From NCBI RefSeq assembly GCF_000702265.1, contig NZ_JNKZ01000007.1, positions 310,001 to 374,000 on the forward strand: a stretch of DNA of 64,000 bases, in the 5' to 3' direction. Numbering within the stretch: the first letter of the stretch is position 1; the number at the start of each line of letters is the position of its first letter. The position numbers and the translations under genes were made by a program. The DNA comes from Butyrivibrio sp. NC2002. GTDB lineage: Bacteria > Bacillota > Clostridia > Lachnospirales > Lachnospiraceae. A model generated the notes under the pieces. The model ran no database searches. It was not told the DNA's origin and saw only the letters and a list, made by a program, of their open reading frames with translations. Below are positions 51,027 through 59,454 of this stretch, piece by piece.

Positions 51027-51061
51027 ATTGTACAAGCCCCTGTCCAACAAATGTCCAACAA
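51027..51061 (-). promoter_or_regulatory. Promoter of the peptide/lipoprotein operon with SARP-like direct repeats
   Basis: Minus strand: TTGTTGGACA at 51052-51061 and again at 51041-51050 (period 11), 8 bp, then TACAAT (51027-51032). The predicted start near 51020 gives a ~39-nt leader with AGGAGGAG before the peptide ATG. Confidence 0.72.
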
Positions 51062-51109
51062 GCATGTTTATCGGGTTATAAAATGTAATAATCTTAATAA
51101 TATCTTAAC

Positions 51110-51138
51110 TTGTTTTTGTACATCCTTTATGTTAATAT
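51110..51138 (+). promoter_or_regulatory. Promoter of the coiled-coil gene
   Basis: TTGTTT, 17 bp, TAATAT with an extended TGt. Predicted start near 51145, about 120 nt before the ATG. Confidence 0.55.
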
Positions 51139-51264
51139 GATTTTCGCAAACAAGAAACGAATTATTCTAAATGCGTTTTTGTTTTGCTTTAAACATCAAC
51201 ATATTTCCATTTATTATTTTTTATATTTTAACCATTAGTTTTTTTCTATATCTATGGAGTTTTT

Positions 51265-51651
51265 ATGTGCAAAAATGTAAGAGATATACTGTCTCGCGAA
51301 ACAAACAGAACCGGTGAAGAACTATATGACCACATCACTGAAGTAACACGTCTTAAAAACATTGCTTTTGAAAAGGACAAGGTTCTAAGAGAAAAAAGAA
51401 AGACCATAAGGCTCATGCGCTACAGCATGTACGAGCTTGAGGAAAGGATAACCAGAAAAAATGAGCTCATAATGAGCATTCAAAAAGAATTATCTGATAA
51501 AGACAATCTTATTCTGGAGCAAAAGATCGATCTAACCAAAAAATCCATTCTCATTTCAGAGAAAGATTCCGAAATATTACAATTAAAAAAACTTCTCCTC
51601 GAAGCAGATATCGAAATACCCGCAACAAAGAGAAGTATGGTCTTATTATAA
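51265..51651 (+). CDS. Small coiled-coil protein (128 aa)
   Basis: No recognised family. Residues ~25-115 are continuous charged helix with heptad-like spacing of Leu/Ile (LEERITRKNELIMSIQKELS, ILISEKDSEILQLKKLLLEA), so a coiled coil is likely. No signal or membrane segment. GGAG is 6 nt upstream. Its stop overlaps the end of the convergent flippase gene by 6 nt. It lies directly beyond the peptide operon, divergent from it, but its promoter has no SARP-like repeat. Confidence 0.7.
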   Translation: MCKNVRDILSRETNRTGEELYDHITEVTRLKNIAFEKDKVLREKRKTIRLMRYSMYELEERITRKNELIMSIQKELSDKDNLILEQKIDLTKKSILISEKDSEILQLKKLLLEADIEIPATKRSMVLL

Positions 51652-53295
51652 AAGTCTGCATTTCGTTAACAGGCCTACTATTTTGCTACCCTTAGGGAAC
51701 GATAAAAGTTCTTCTTTCGTCACTCCCTTTGTCTTAACCATAAGAACAGCATAAACTATGACTGCAACAAATATAGCTATCGCTACACTTATAAGATTCA
51801 CAAAGTATTCCCTTTGCAAAACTTTTCCGATCAAAAATGCAAGAAGCTCATATACAAGGAAAGCACTAAGTCCCATGATAGCCGAAGATATGAAGGGTAT
51901 TACATATAGCCTTTTAATATCCTGCTTTACTCTTATGGCCCTTCCTATCGATAATTCATTGAGCACGCACATTAAAAATGAGTACACTATTGTCGCGATT
52001 GCAAGCGCTATATTACTAAGGTCTGTAAACATAAGCAAAGCAACAAGAAGTATTGTCTGAACAACAAGGGCTATTGCGGCATTTATAACAGGTGCATTTA
52101 CTTTTCCTATACCCTGAAGTATTGCATTACTTACGGTAGAAAGTGAATAAAATATAACTGTAATTGCAAGTATCTGCATAAGCATCGCTGCCTCGGGAAG
52201 TGTTGACTTCTGAGGGAATAGCAGCATGATTATCGGCTGCGACAGAGCAAAAAGTCCGGCAGCTGAAGGGATTGCTATCATCATGATCATTCTGTTTACC
52301 CTTGCTATAAGGGATGCCGTGACATCAAGTTTTCTCTGCGCATAGTATGTGGAAATACTTGGCATTATCGTAGCAGCTGCTGCAGATGCTATTGCAATAG
52401 GAAAATTAGATATCACAAGAGCTTTTCTTGAATATACACCAAATCTTGTAACAACCTCATTATGCGGAATTCCTTTATAGTAAGTCATGATTTTTGAAAA
52501 CAATGTGGAATTGAGTGTTGTTGAGTAGTTATAAATAAACGTACTTAAGATGATAGGTGTTACTATCATTATGATCAGTTTAAATATTTCCCCATATTCC
52601 ATGTCTTTATGGCGGTCATGAATAACCTTTCTGTGTATCATGTCCTTATTAAGGTTATATACAAAGAACATGAACAAAAGAGCAATCACAACTCCACTGC
52701 CTGTACCAAGTGCGCTTCCTATAGCACCGTACATAGCCCTTTTTGACTCATCACTTCCATTTTTTACTGCAATCGAAACAAGAATCGCTGCAGCACCTAC
52801 AGAAACAAATGCATTGAGGAACTGCTCTACCAGCTGCGAGACGCTGGTTGGTATCATTGTTCTGTGTGCCTGAAAATAGCCTCTTAAAACTCCAAGAGGC
52901 CCGAAAATAAAGATTATCGGTGCAAACACTCTAAGAACGGGTATCGAATAGCCGTCAACCAGAAAGCCCGCTCCAAAGAATACAAATAGACTTCCTATCC
53001 CTCCGACTACGCAGACATAAATAAGCGCACAGTGAAATATCCGCTGTGCGTTGCGGTACTCATGTACAGCAAGTCTCTGAGATATGATCTTACTCATAGC
53101 AGAGGGAATGCTGTACGATGAGATCAATAATACAATTGTGTAAATATAATACGCTGTGCTGTAGTAACCATTACCTTCATCCCCAATAATGGCTGTCAGC
53201 GGAGACGTATATAGCAGGCCGATAACTCTTGATATCATGCCTGCTGTTGCAAGGATTCCTCCCTGCACCAACATACTTTTTTTCTTTTCACTCAT
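51646..53295 (-). CDS. SpoVB/MurJ-like oligosaccharide or lipid II flippase
   Basis: 549 residues, about 14 membrane segments. KKSMLVQGGILATAGMISRV, TAIIGDEGNGYYSTAYYIYT and GVLRGYFQAHRTMIPTSVSQ are characteristic of the polysaccharide biosynthesis/SpoVB group of the MOP superfamily, which flips lipid-linked precursors across the membrane. It probably serves peptidoglycan or surface polysaccharide export. It begins 6 nt after glgA stops, so it is probably cotranscribed with glgA. Confidence 0.88.
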   Translation of the reverse strand: MSEKKKSMLVQGGILATAGMISRVIGLLYTSPLTAIIGDEGNGYYSTAYYIYTIVLLISSYSIPSAMSKIISQRLAVHEYRNAQRIFHCALIYVCVVGGIGSLFVFFGAGFLVDGYSIPVLRVFAPIIFIFGPLGVLRGYFQAHRTMIPTSVSQLVEQFLNAFVSVGAAAILVSIAVKNGSDESKRAMYGAIGSALGTGSGVVIALLFMFFVYNLNKDMIHRKVIHDRHKDMEYGEIFKLIIMIVTPIILSTFIYNYSTTLNSTLFSKIMTYYKGIPHNEVVTRFGVYSRKALVISNFPIAIASAAAATIMPSISTYYAQRKLDVTASLIARVNRMIMMIAIPSAAGLFALSQPIIMLLFPQKSTLPEAAMLMQILAITVIFYSLSTVSNAILQGIGKVNAPVINAAIALVVQTILLVALLMFTDLSNIALAIATIVYSFLMCVLNELSIGRAIRVKQDIKRLYVIPFISSAIMGLSAFLVYELLAFLIGKVLQREYFVNLISVAIAIFVAVIVYAVLMVKTKGVTKEELLSFPKGSKIVGLLTKCRLL

Positions 53296-53301
53296 AACTA
53301 A

Positions 53302-54747
53302 TTAGGGTCTTAACCAATCGTACATCTCCTGATATTTGGAAGCTGAAACTTTCCATGAGAAATTTGCTGCCATTGCACGATCTACCATCTTGTTCCATTC
53401 ACGCTTCTGATCGTAATATACTCTCTCAGCCTCGCGAACGGTACGCATCATCTCATGCGCATTGTAATTAAGGAATCCAAATCCGGTTCCTGTGCTCTCA
53501 TACTGATTATAAGGCTCTACAGTATCTGTAAGACCTCCTGTCTGTCTGACGATCGGTATTGAGCCATATCTAAGAGCCATAAGCTGCGATAATCCGCAGG
53601 GTTCAAACAGCGACGGCATAAGAAATGCATCCGAAGCTGCATATATCTTATGTGACAAAGGATTGGAGTAATAAATATTCGCAGAAACCTTGTCTGAATA
53701 TTTCCAAGCAAAGTGTCTGAACATATTTTCATACTGCTCTTCACCTGTGCCAAGTACAACTATCTGAATAGCATCCTGGCAAAGCTCATCAAGAACATAA
53801 GCAATAAGATCGAATCCCTTCTGATCGGTCAGTCTTGAAATAATACCGATCATCATTGTCTTGTCGTCCTCGGGAAGACCAAGTTCTTTCTGAAGCGCTC
53901 TCTTGTTTTTAGCCTTTTCCTTGCGGAAATTGATAGCATTGTAAGGATTGGTGAGGAATCTGTCTGTCTCCGGATTAAATTCCGTATAATCGATACCGTT
54001 AACAATTCCTCTAAGATCATTACTTCTTGCTCTGAGAAGTCCGTCAAGTCCTTCTCCGTAGAAATCTGTCTTGATTTCTTCTGCGTAGGTGCTGCTTACA
54101 GTTGTAATAGCATCTGCGTATACAATACCTCCCTTAAGAAGGTTTGCATCCTTGTAATAACCAAGCTTATCCGGCGTAAAGTAATAATCCGGAAGTCCTG
54201 TAATGTCCTGAACATCCTTCGCATCCCATTTTCCCTGGAACTTAAGGTTATGAATAGTCATTATCGACTTGATGCCTCTGAAAAATTCATTCCCCTGAAA
54301 TCTTTCCTTCAAATAAACGGGAATAAGACCGGTCTGCCAGTCATGGCAGTGTATGATATCAGGTCTAAAGCCTATTACAGGAAGTATTGAAAGAGCAGCT
54401 TTACTAAAGAATGCGAATTTCTCGATCTCCCATATAACATCTCCGCCATAAGGAGCAAAGCCGCCAAAGAAATACTCATTATCAATAAAGTAATATTTTA
54501 TCCCATCAACTTCTGCATAGAAGATACCGACATATTCATTCTTCCAATGAAAATCCATGTAGAAATTGGACACATATTCAAGCTTATCCTTCATTTCCTG
54601 AGACATACATGTGTACTTGGGAAGAATAACTCTCACATCAAAATATTTTGAATCTATTTCCTTGGGAAGAGAGCCGACTACGTCTGCAAGTCCCCCTGTT
54701 TTGATAAAGGGTACGCCCTCTGATGCCACAAATAGAATGTTCTTCAT
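53302..54747 (-). CDS. glgA: Glycogen synthase (ADP-glucose)
   Basis: Extends alpha-1,4-glucan from ADP-glucose. 481 residues from the ATG at 54747 (GGAGG 8 nt upstream; MKNILFVASEGVPF). KTGGLADVVGSLPK (16-29) binds ADP-glucose; IHCHDWQTGLIPVYLK, GIISRLTDQKGFDLI and PSLFEPCGLSQLMALRYGSI are GT5 family signatures. No other glycogen gene is adjacent. Confidence 0.96.
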   Translation of the reverse strand: MKNILFVASEGVPFIKTGGLADVVGSLPKEIDSKYFDVRVILPKYTCMSQEMKDKLEYVSNFYMDFHWKNEYVGIFYAEVDGIKYYFIDNEYFFGGFAPYGGDVIWEIEKFAFFSKAALSILPVIGFRPDIIHCHDWQTGLIPVYLKERFQGNEFFRGIKSIMTIHNLKFQGKWDAKDVQDITGLPDYYFTPDKLGYYKDANLLKGGIVYADAITTVSSTYAEEIKTDFYGEGLDGLLRARSNDLRGIVNGIDYTEFNPETDRFLTNPYNAINFRKEKAKNKRALQKELGLPEDDKTMMIGIISRLTDQKGFDLIAYVLDELCQDAIQIVVLGTGEEQYENMFRHFAWKYSDKVSANIYYSNPLSHKIYAASDAFLMPSLFEPCGLSQLMALRYGSIPIVRQTGGLTDTVEPYNQYESTGTGFGFLNYNAHEMMRTVREAERVYYDQKREWNKMVDRAMAANFSWKVSASKYQEMYDWLRP

Positions 54748-54854
54748 TAAAGAAACCTCCGTCATAAGTTTTTTTTGCAAAATGATGAAGCTTATATATT
54801 TTTATGATGATACGAATTGCTTCGTTTCTCTTAAAACTCTTGCAATTCTTCATT

Positions 54855-54863
54855 ATTATATCA
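54855..54863 (-). promoter_or_regulatory. Extended -10 promoter of glgA
   Basis: TGaTATAAT on the minus strand; no clear -35. The leader would be about 100 nt. Confidence 0.45.
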
Positions 54864-54869
54864 TAATTT

Positions 54870-56054
54870 TCACTGTTTGATTGACAATGCAAACTGTTCT
54901 CTGCTTACTGCAGCCATCACATTACTTATATCCGGTGTCTGCCCGAGTATGCCGTAGTTATAATGTATCGGGATAACTCCGAATTTCATGGGTCTTCCGC
55001 CTATTCTGTTTCTGACATAATCGCCTATCTTATAGCACACACTTCTTAGAACAGCATCCCTAAGTCCCCATTCGGTAAGCTTTGAAAGCATCTGCTCTGT
55101 AGTTGCAATATCCTGAATGATCCTCGCCTGGGAAATCGTTCCGCCTGCAAGAACTGTATGAAGTGATAGCACTTCTCTTCTTCCATCAGCATTCCACGTA
55201 TGAGTATCCATGATCCCTGCTGCAAGTCTTATTATCTTTGAAGCATTGCCAACAAGAAGGAAATTCTCCATTCCGACTGTTGCGGCCATATCAATGGTAT
55301 CTCCAAGATAATTCCTGCATCTTATTATATGAGCCATGGAAATATGCGTAGCATCCTGGATATATTTGTGTCCCGAATTACCGGGAACAGCTAGCACGTG
55401 TCTTATGCCGCTTTCATACTGCTCTTCTATTGTTTTTGCAATTTCTATAAGAATATCATTTTGCGATGTAGGTACTATATTCCCCATACAGCCTGTGATA
55501 GTTGCCAAAGCAGGTCTTTGGTTTATTGACGCGCAGGATAAAGTTATCTTAAGCAGCGGCATAACATCAGCGAAATGAAGGACATCGGCAGCAGCCTGGA
55601 AAATAAGAGTTCTTGCCTTCTTATCGATTGCAGGATACATAAAAGGTCCGATATCGCTTCCTTCCGGGTTTCTTGCTATACTGTCATCGCCGTCAAGATA
55701 CAGATTAATATACTCCGGCACAATAAAGAGTTTATCCGGAATATCGGAAAGTCTTCTTACACGTTCTACAACAGCATGTATTTCTGAAATACCGTTAAGA
55801 CCGGGGACTGATGAATTGCCGATCGAAACTGCAAATTCACGTAAAAACGTGCTTTCCGGATGTGGAATCTGCCTTACCGGAATAGAAATCAACTTGTCAT
55901 CTTCAGTGTGGAAATCAACGCTTTCGTAATCAATTTTAAGCAATAGCGAAGCTGCTGCAGCCTTGGTAGCTGCGGCTGCTAAAGCGCCGGCAGAAATACC
56001 TGCGATGTATGAAATATGGTTTAAATTTCTCTGTATATTTGGCACTGTATTCAA
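54870..56054 (-). CDS. CbiD-like protein (cobalt-precorrin-5B methyltransferase family), divergent
   Basis: 394 residues. The C-terminal half has the CbiD hallmarks: ENFLLVGNASKIIRLAAGIM, DTHTWNADGRREVLSLHTVL, and VLAVPGNSGHKYIQD. The N-terminal motif that in CbiD reads TTGxCAAAAAKAA is changed to AGISAGALAAAATKAAA, without the Thr-Thr and Cys. CbiD methylates C1 of cobalt-precorrin-5B in anaerobic cobalamin synthesis, but no other cobalamin gene is here, so the activity is uncertain. The start is TTG at 56054, supported by AAGGAGGAAC upstream. An extended -10 (TGaTATACT) lies at 56086-56094. Confidence 0.75.
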   Translation of the reverse strand: MNTVPNIQRNLNHISYIAGISAGALAAAATKAAAASLLLKIDYESVDFHTEDDKLISIPVRQIPHPESTFLREFAVSIGNSSVPGLNGISEIHAVVERVRRLSDIPDKLFIVPEYINLYLDGDDSIARNPEGSDIGPFMYPAIDKKARTLIFQAAADVLHFADVMPLLKITLSCASINQRPALATITGCMGNIVPTSQNDILIEIAKTIEEQYESGIRHVLAVPGNSGHKYIQDATHISMAHIIRCRNYLGDTIDMAATVGMENFLLVGNASKIIRLAAGIMDTHTWNADGRREVLSLHTVLAGGTISQARIIQDIATTEQMLSKLTEWGLRDAVLRSVCYKIGDYVRNRIGGRPMKFGVIPIHYNYGILGQTPDISNVMAAVSREQFALSIKQ

Positions 56055-56264
56055 AACAGTTCCTCCTTGGAAATTTACTGATTATAGTATATCACAATTG
56101 CTGGCAGATGCGACTATATCGCTAAAATCTTTTGATTAATATATCGTTAAAATTACATTGGTTTTTCTTTATTTCGTATTCTATTAGATATAATTTCGAA
56201 TTATTTTATATTTACTTTATGGTTTGTCCATATTCTGTACAAATTTACTCTTTAATATAAATGT

Positions 56265-56390
56265 TAACAGGAGTTAGAACTTCTGACTCCCCCAACAAAA
56301 ACTTTTTTCATACCGGGTTGTCCGGTTCCCCACTGGACAACCCCTCCTCCCAAAATTTCAGGATGGTGTTTACACCATCCTTTATTTTTG
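56265..56390 (+). ncRNA. Candidate small RNA with three hairpins and C-rich single strands
   Basis: In the 401-bp gap between the CbiD-like gene and rho. Hairpin 1: 56270-56290 (9 bp, one G-U, 3-nt loop). Hairpin 2: GGGTTGTCC/GGACAACCC at 56315-56343 with loop containing TTCCCC. Hairpin 3: AGGATGGTG/CACCATCCT at 56360-56381 followed by TTATTTTTG, a plus-strand terminator that no annotated gene uses. Between hairpins 2 and 3 is CCTCCTCCC, complementary to a ribosome binding site. A TAATAT at 56253-56258 could be the -10; the -35 is unclear. There is no open reading frame. Confidence 0.55.
56360..56389 (+). terminator. Plus-strand terminator of the small RNA candidate
   Basis: 9-bp perfect stem, TTTA loop, then TTATTTTT. 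On the minus strand the stem is followed by GAAATTTTG, so it is oriented for plus-strand transcription. Confidence 0.8.
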
Positions 56391-56394
56391 CCCT

Positions 56395-56435
56395 AAAAAT
56401 GAAAGCCGGTTCAGATTTTATTCTGATCCGGCTTT
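56395..56435 (-). terminator. Terminator of rho
   Basis: Minus strand AAAGCCGG...CCGGCTTT with a further 4-bp CAGA/TCTG stem (one mismatch between) and 6-nt loop, followed by CATTTTTA. It lies about 20 nt after the rho stop. Confidence 0.8.
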
Positions 56436-56455
56436 AATAATTTCTATTTCTATTA

Positions 56456-57961
56456 TCAATATCTCATCATGGTTTTTTCTACCATTCTGACAAATTCCTG
56501 ATTGTTTCTGGTCTTAGAGAACATATTGATGCACTGATCAACAGCCTCATCTGCCTTCATGCCGTTAAAGCCTTTTCTAAGAGCATTAACTGCAGCAAGC
56601 TCGTCATTGTTAAGAAGAAGATCTTCTCTTCTGGTGCTTGACTTAGGAATATTGATAGCAGGGAATATTCTCTTCTCCTGCAGCTTTCTGTCAAGAACCA
56701 TTTCCATGTTACCTGTACCCTTGAATTCCTCATAGATAACATCATCCATCTTGGAACCTGTTTCAATAAGTGCTGTAGCAAGGATTGTAAGGCTTCCGCC
56801 CTCCTTCATATTTCTGGCAGCGCCAAAGAAACGCTTAGGCATATGGAGAGCTGCAGGATCAAGACCACCTGAAAGTGTTCTTCCTGACGGAGGAACAACG
56901 ATGTTATAAGCTCTTGTAAGTCTGGTTATTGAATCAAGAAGTATCATTACGTCCTTGTTATGTTCAACAAGTCTCTTTGCTCTCTCGATAACCATCTCAG
57001 ATACTCTCTTGTGATGCTCAGGAAGCTCATCAAATGTTGAGTAAATAACCTCAGCATTAGGTCCTTCGATGCATTCCTTGATATCTGTTACTTCCTCGGG
57101 TCTTTCATCAATGAGAAGAACGATGAGGTGAATATCAGGGTTATTTCTCTTAACTGATTTAGCCACTTCCTTCAAAAGTGTTGTCTTACCTGCCTTCGGA
57201 GGAGAAACGATCATTCCACGCTGTCCCTTACCGATAGGTGAGATAAGATCCATGATTCTCATGGCAACTGTAGCTCCGGGATATTCAAGCACCAGGTGAT
57301 TGTTAGGGAAAATAGGAGTCATATTCTCAAAATTCCATCTTCCCTGTGCAATTTCAGGCTTGTATCCGTTAACACTCTTAAGGATCTCAAGAGCTCCGAA
57401 CTTATCATTTTCTTTCTTCTGACGGCTTATTCCGTTGAGAATATCACCGGTTTTCAAATTATATTTTCTGATCATTCCTGGTGCAACATACACATCGTTT
57501 TCACCGGGAAGATAATTCTCGCATCTGATGAATCCGAATCCATCCTGCATAACTTCAAGTATTCCGTTAGCTTCAAGACCGGTTGCTTCAATTTCCTCCT
57601 CAGTCATTTCCTTGGAGGGCTCACTATCAGAAGGCGCCTGTGCTTTTGCAGCCTGAGCTTTGGAAGGCTGTGCTTTTGCGGGCTGCGCTTTTGCAACATG
57701 TGCTTTAGCCTGCTGTCCTTTGCTTCCTTCACCTTCAGTAATAACAACCTTTTTCTTTGTTGTCTTCTTCTCTTCTTTTGCTTCTGAAGTTGCCTTTTTT
57801 TCAGTTTTCTGCTCTTTAACAGCCTTTCTCTGCTCTTCATCAAGTGCAAGAAGAGCTTCTATAAGGTCTGATTTTTTCATGGTTGTAACGCTTTTAATGC
57901 CATTTTGCTTTGCAAGGTCGCGTAATGAACTTAATGTTAATGTCTCGAGTTTTTCTCTCAT
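56456..57961 (-). CDS. rho: Transcription termination factor Rho
   Basis: Hexameric RNA-dependent ATPase that ends transcription. 501 residues, longer than E. coli Rho (419) because of an N-terminal insert. The Rho_N helical domain ([20 protein letters not shown]) comes first. A Lys/Ala/Gln-rich insert of repeated [10 protein letters not shown] units (~84-110) follows, then the cold-shock RNA-binding fold ([20 protein letters not shown]), P-loop SPPKAGKTT (253-261), Walker [17 protein letters not shown] and R-loop/Q-loop regions. The start at 57961 is [10 protein letters not shown]. It has its own promoter and terminator. Confidence 0.97.
   Translation of the reverse strand: MREKLETLTLSSLRDLAKQNGIKSVTTMKKSDLIEALLALDEEQRKAVKEQKTEKKATSEAKEEKKTTKKKVVITEGEGSKGQQAKAHVAKAQPAKAQPSKAQAAKAQAPSDSEPSKEMTEEEIEATGLEANGILEVMQDGFGFIRCENYLPGENDVYVAPGMIRKYNLKTGDILNGISRQKKENDKFGALEILKSVNGYKPEIAQGRWNFENMTPIFPNNHLVLEYPGATVAMRIMDLISPIGKGQRGMIVSPPKAGKTTLLKEVAKSVKRNNPDIHLIVLLIDERPEEVTDIKECIEGPNAEVIYSTFDELPEHHKRVSEMVIERAKRLVEHNKDVMILLDSITRLTRAYNIVVPPSGRTLSGGLDPAALHMPKRFFGAARNMKEGGSLTILATALIETGSKMDDVIYEEFKGTGNMEMVLDRKLQEKRIFPAINIPKSSTRREDLLLNNDELAAVNALRKGFNGMKADEAVDQCINMFSKTRNNQEFVRMVEKTMMRY
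57640..57713. repeat. Imperfect 15-bp coding repeats in rho
   Basis: Encodes the [20 protein letters not shown] pentapeptide repeats of the Rho insert. In-frame, so copy changes would alter length without a frameshift. Confidence 0.6.
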
Positions 57962-58020
57962 TTAAATCCTTTCCGTAAAAAATAAAAACATTTTTAATTT
58001 ATGTTAAGTGGAAAATTATG

Positions 58021-58049
58021 TTGACAGTAATGAAAACATTACATATACA
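58021..58049 (+). promoter_or_regulatory. Near-consensus plus-strand promoter facing away from rho
   Basis: TTGACA, exactly 17 bp, TATACA. The spacer is the palindrome GTAATG-AAAA-CATTAC. Transcription would run from about 58056 to the right, antisense to the 100-aa and SPFH genes. No plus-strand gene follows. Confidence 0.5.
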
Positions 58050-58065
58050 GTATTTGATTGGTCAA
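58036..58065 (-). promoter_or_regulatory. Promoter of rho
   Basis: TTGACC, 18 bp, TAATGT on the minus strand; overlaps the plus-strand promoter at 58021-58049 and the palindrome at 58027-58042. The leader would be about 68 nt. Confidence 0.5.
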
Positions 58066-58156
58066 GACTACTTTTGTATAGCCAAAATGAAATCTGACTA
58101 AAAGAACATTACACCATTCGAGATATTAAATCAACAAAAAAATTAAAATTAATAAA

Positions 58157-58459
58157 TTATTCAGAAATTGCTTTGCTGCTATCTATCATTATATCTATAG
58201 CTTCCATCGCCACTTCATAAAGTGTGGCCATCTGCTTTGCACCCTCATCATCCATTTCAGCAAGCTTGTTGTATTGTGAGGTGAAATAATTCTTTGCCTG
58301 GATAACAGTGGCGCTGCTTATTACACGGCCGTTACTGACAATAGTACCGGTCTCAGCATTGTATCTTCCTGTTGCGGTTTTAAGCTTCTGAGCATCACCC
58401 ATACCCATTGATTGTGCAAGTGAATGTATAAGCGCTTCTCTTCCTTTGTTATCAGCCAT
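58157..58459 (-). CDS. Hypothetical small protein (100 aa) after the SPFH gene
   Basis: From the ATG at 58459 with AGGAG 5 nt upstream; a longer frame to 58486 would run into a hairpin. Helical and soluble: REALIHSLAQSMGMGDAQKL, VIQAKNYFTSQYNKLAEMDD, LYEVAMEAIDIMIDSSKAIS. No recognised domain. Cotranscription with nfeD and the SPFH gene is likely (spacing 63 bp with an intercistronic hairpin), suggesting a link to membrane microdomain proteins, but this is only positional. Confidence 0.65.
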   Translation of the reverse strand: MADNKGREALIHSLAQSMGMGDAQKLKTATGRYNAETGTIVSNGRVISSATVIQAKNYFTSQYNKLAEMDDEGAKQMATLYEVAMEAIDIMIDSSKAISE

Positions 58460-58474
58460 TTTTTCTCCTATTAT

Positions 58475-58498
58475 CCCCGCCGGCAAAAACCGGCAGGG
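58475..58498 (-). other. Intercistronic hairpin between the SPFH and 100-aa genes
   Basis: Minus strand CCCTGCCGG/CCGGCGGGG, 9 bp fully paired with one T-G wobble, 6-nt loop. No T-run follows. It sits 6 nt upstream of the ribosome binding site of the next gene, so it may stabilise mRNA or limit translation. Confidence 0.55.
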
Positions 58499-58522
58499 AC
58501 GTATTTGTTCTAAAATTATTTT

Positions 58523-59440
58523 TTAGTTCTTTACAACTTCTTTTATTGACTCTGCAAGACCTGCTACACCTGCGATAGAACTGGGAACAATGATCTTGGT
58601 AGCCTGTCCGTTTGCAGCCTTTTCAAATGCTTCAAGGCTCTTGATAGTAAGAACTGATTCGTCAGCCCCTGCTTCTTTAAGCATTGCAATACCGTCTGCA
58701 TTAGCCTTCTGGACACTTCTGATAGCTTCTGCTCTACCTTCAGCTTCTCTGATCTGCTTTTCCTTCTCAGCTTCTGCTTTAAGGATTGTAGCCTGCTTAT
58801 CAGCTTCAGCCTGAAGAATCTTACTCTGCTTCTCACCTTCTGCAACTGTGATAGCTGACTGCTTCTCACCTTCAGCGAAGAGGATCTTTTCTCTCTTTTC
58901 ACGTTCAGCCTTCATCTGCTTCTCCATGGCATCTCTTATCTGCTCCGGAGGATTGATGTTTTTAAGCTCAACACGAGTGATCTTGATACCCCAGGGATCG
59001 GTTGCAATATCAAGTGCATCCTGCATCTGAGCATTGATCTGATCTCTGCTTGTAAGTGTTTCATCAAGTGTCATTGAACCGATAACGTTACGAAGTGTTG
59101 TAGCTGTAAGGTTCTCAATAGCACCTATAGGATTGCGAACACCATAGGTATATGCCTTGGGATCTGATATTCTGAAGAATACGATTGAGTCGATCTGCAT
59201 TGTAACATTATCCTGAGTAATAACAGGCTGAGGCGGGAAGTCACAATACTGTTCCTTTAAATCAACCTTTCTGGCTACTCTGTCAAGGAAAGGGACCATA
59301 AAATGAAGACCAACATCCCATGTTTCCTTATATGCGCCGAGTCTCTCAACAATGAATGAGTGAGCCTGCGGTACGATCTTGATATTCATTGCTATCAAGA
59401 CAAGAATTAAAACTAATACAACTACTATAGCGATTTCCAT
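58523..59440 (-). CDS. SPFH/Band 7 (stomatin/QmcA-like) membrane protein
   Basis: 305 residues. One N-terminal membrane segment (IAIVVVLVLILVLIAMNIKI), the SPFH domain (VPQAHSFIVERLGAYKETWD, DPWGIKITRVELKNINPPEQ) and a long Ala/Glu/Lys coiled coil with repeated AEGEKQ/AEAEKQ units. Such proteins form oligomeric rings in membrane microdomains and pair with NfeD proteins. Here nfeD is directly upstream, 14 nt away. Confidence 0.93.
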   Translation of the reverse strand: MEIAIVVVLVLILVLIAMNIKIVPQAHSFIVERLGAYKETWDVGLHFMVPFLDRVARKVDLKEQYCDFPPQPVITQDNVTMQIDSIVFFRISDPKAYTYGVRNPIGAIENLTATTLRNVIGSMTLDETLTSRDQINAQMQDALDIATDPWGIKITRVELKNINPPEQIRDAMEKQMKAEREKREKILFAEGEKQSAITVAEGEKQSKILQAEADKQATILKAEAEKEKQIREAEGRAEAIRSVQKANADGIAMLKEAGADESVLTIKSLEAFEKAANGQATKIIVPSSIAGVAGLAESIKEVVKN

Positions 59441-59454
59441 ACTGATTCCTCCGT

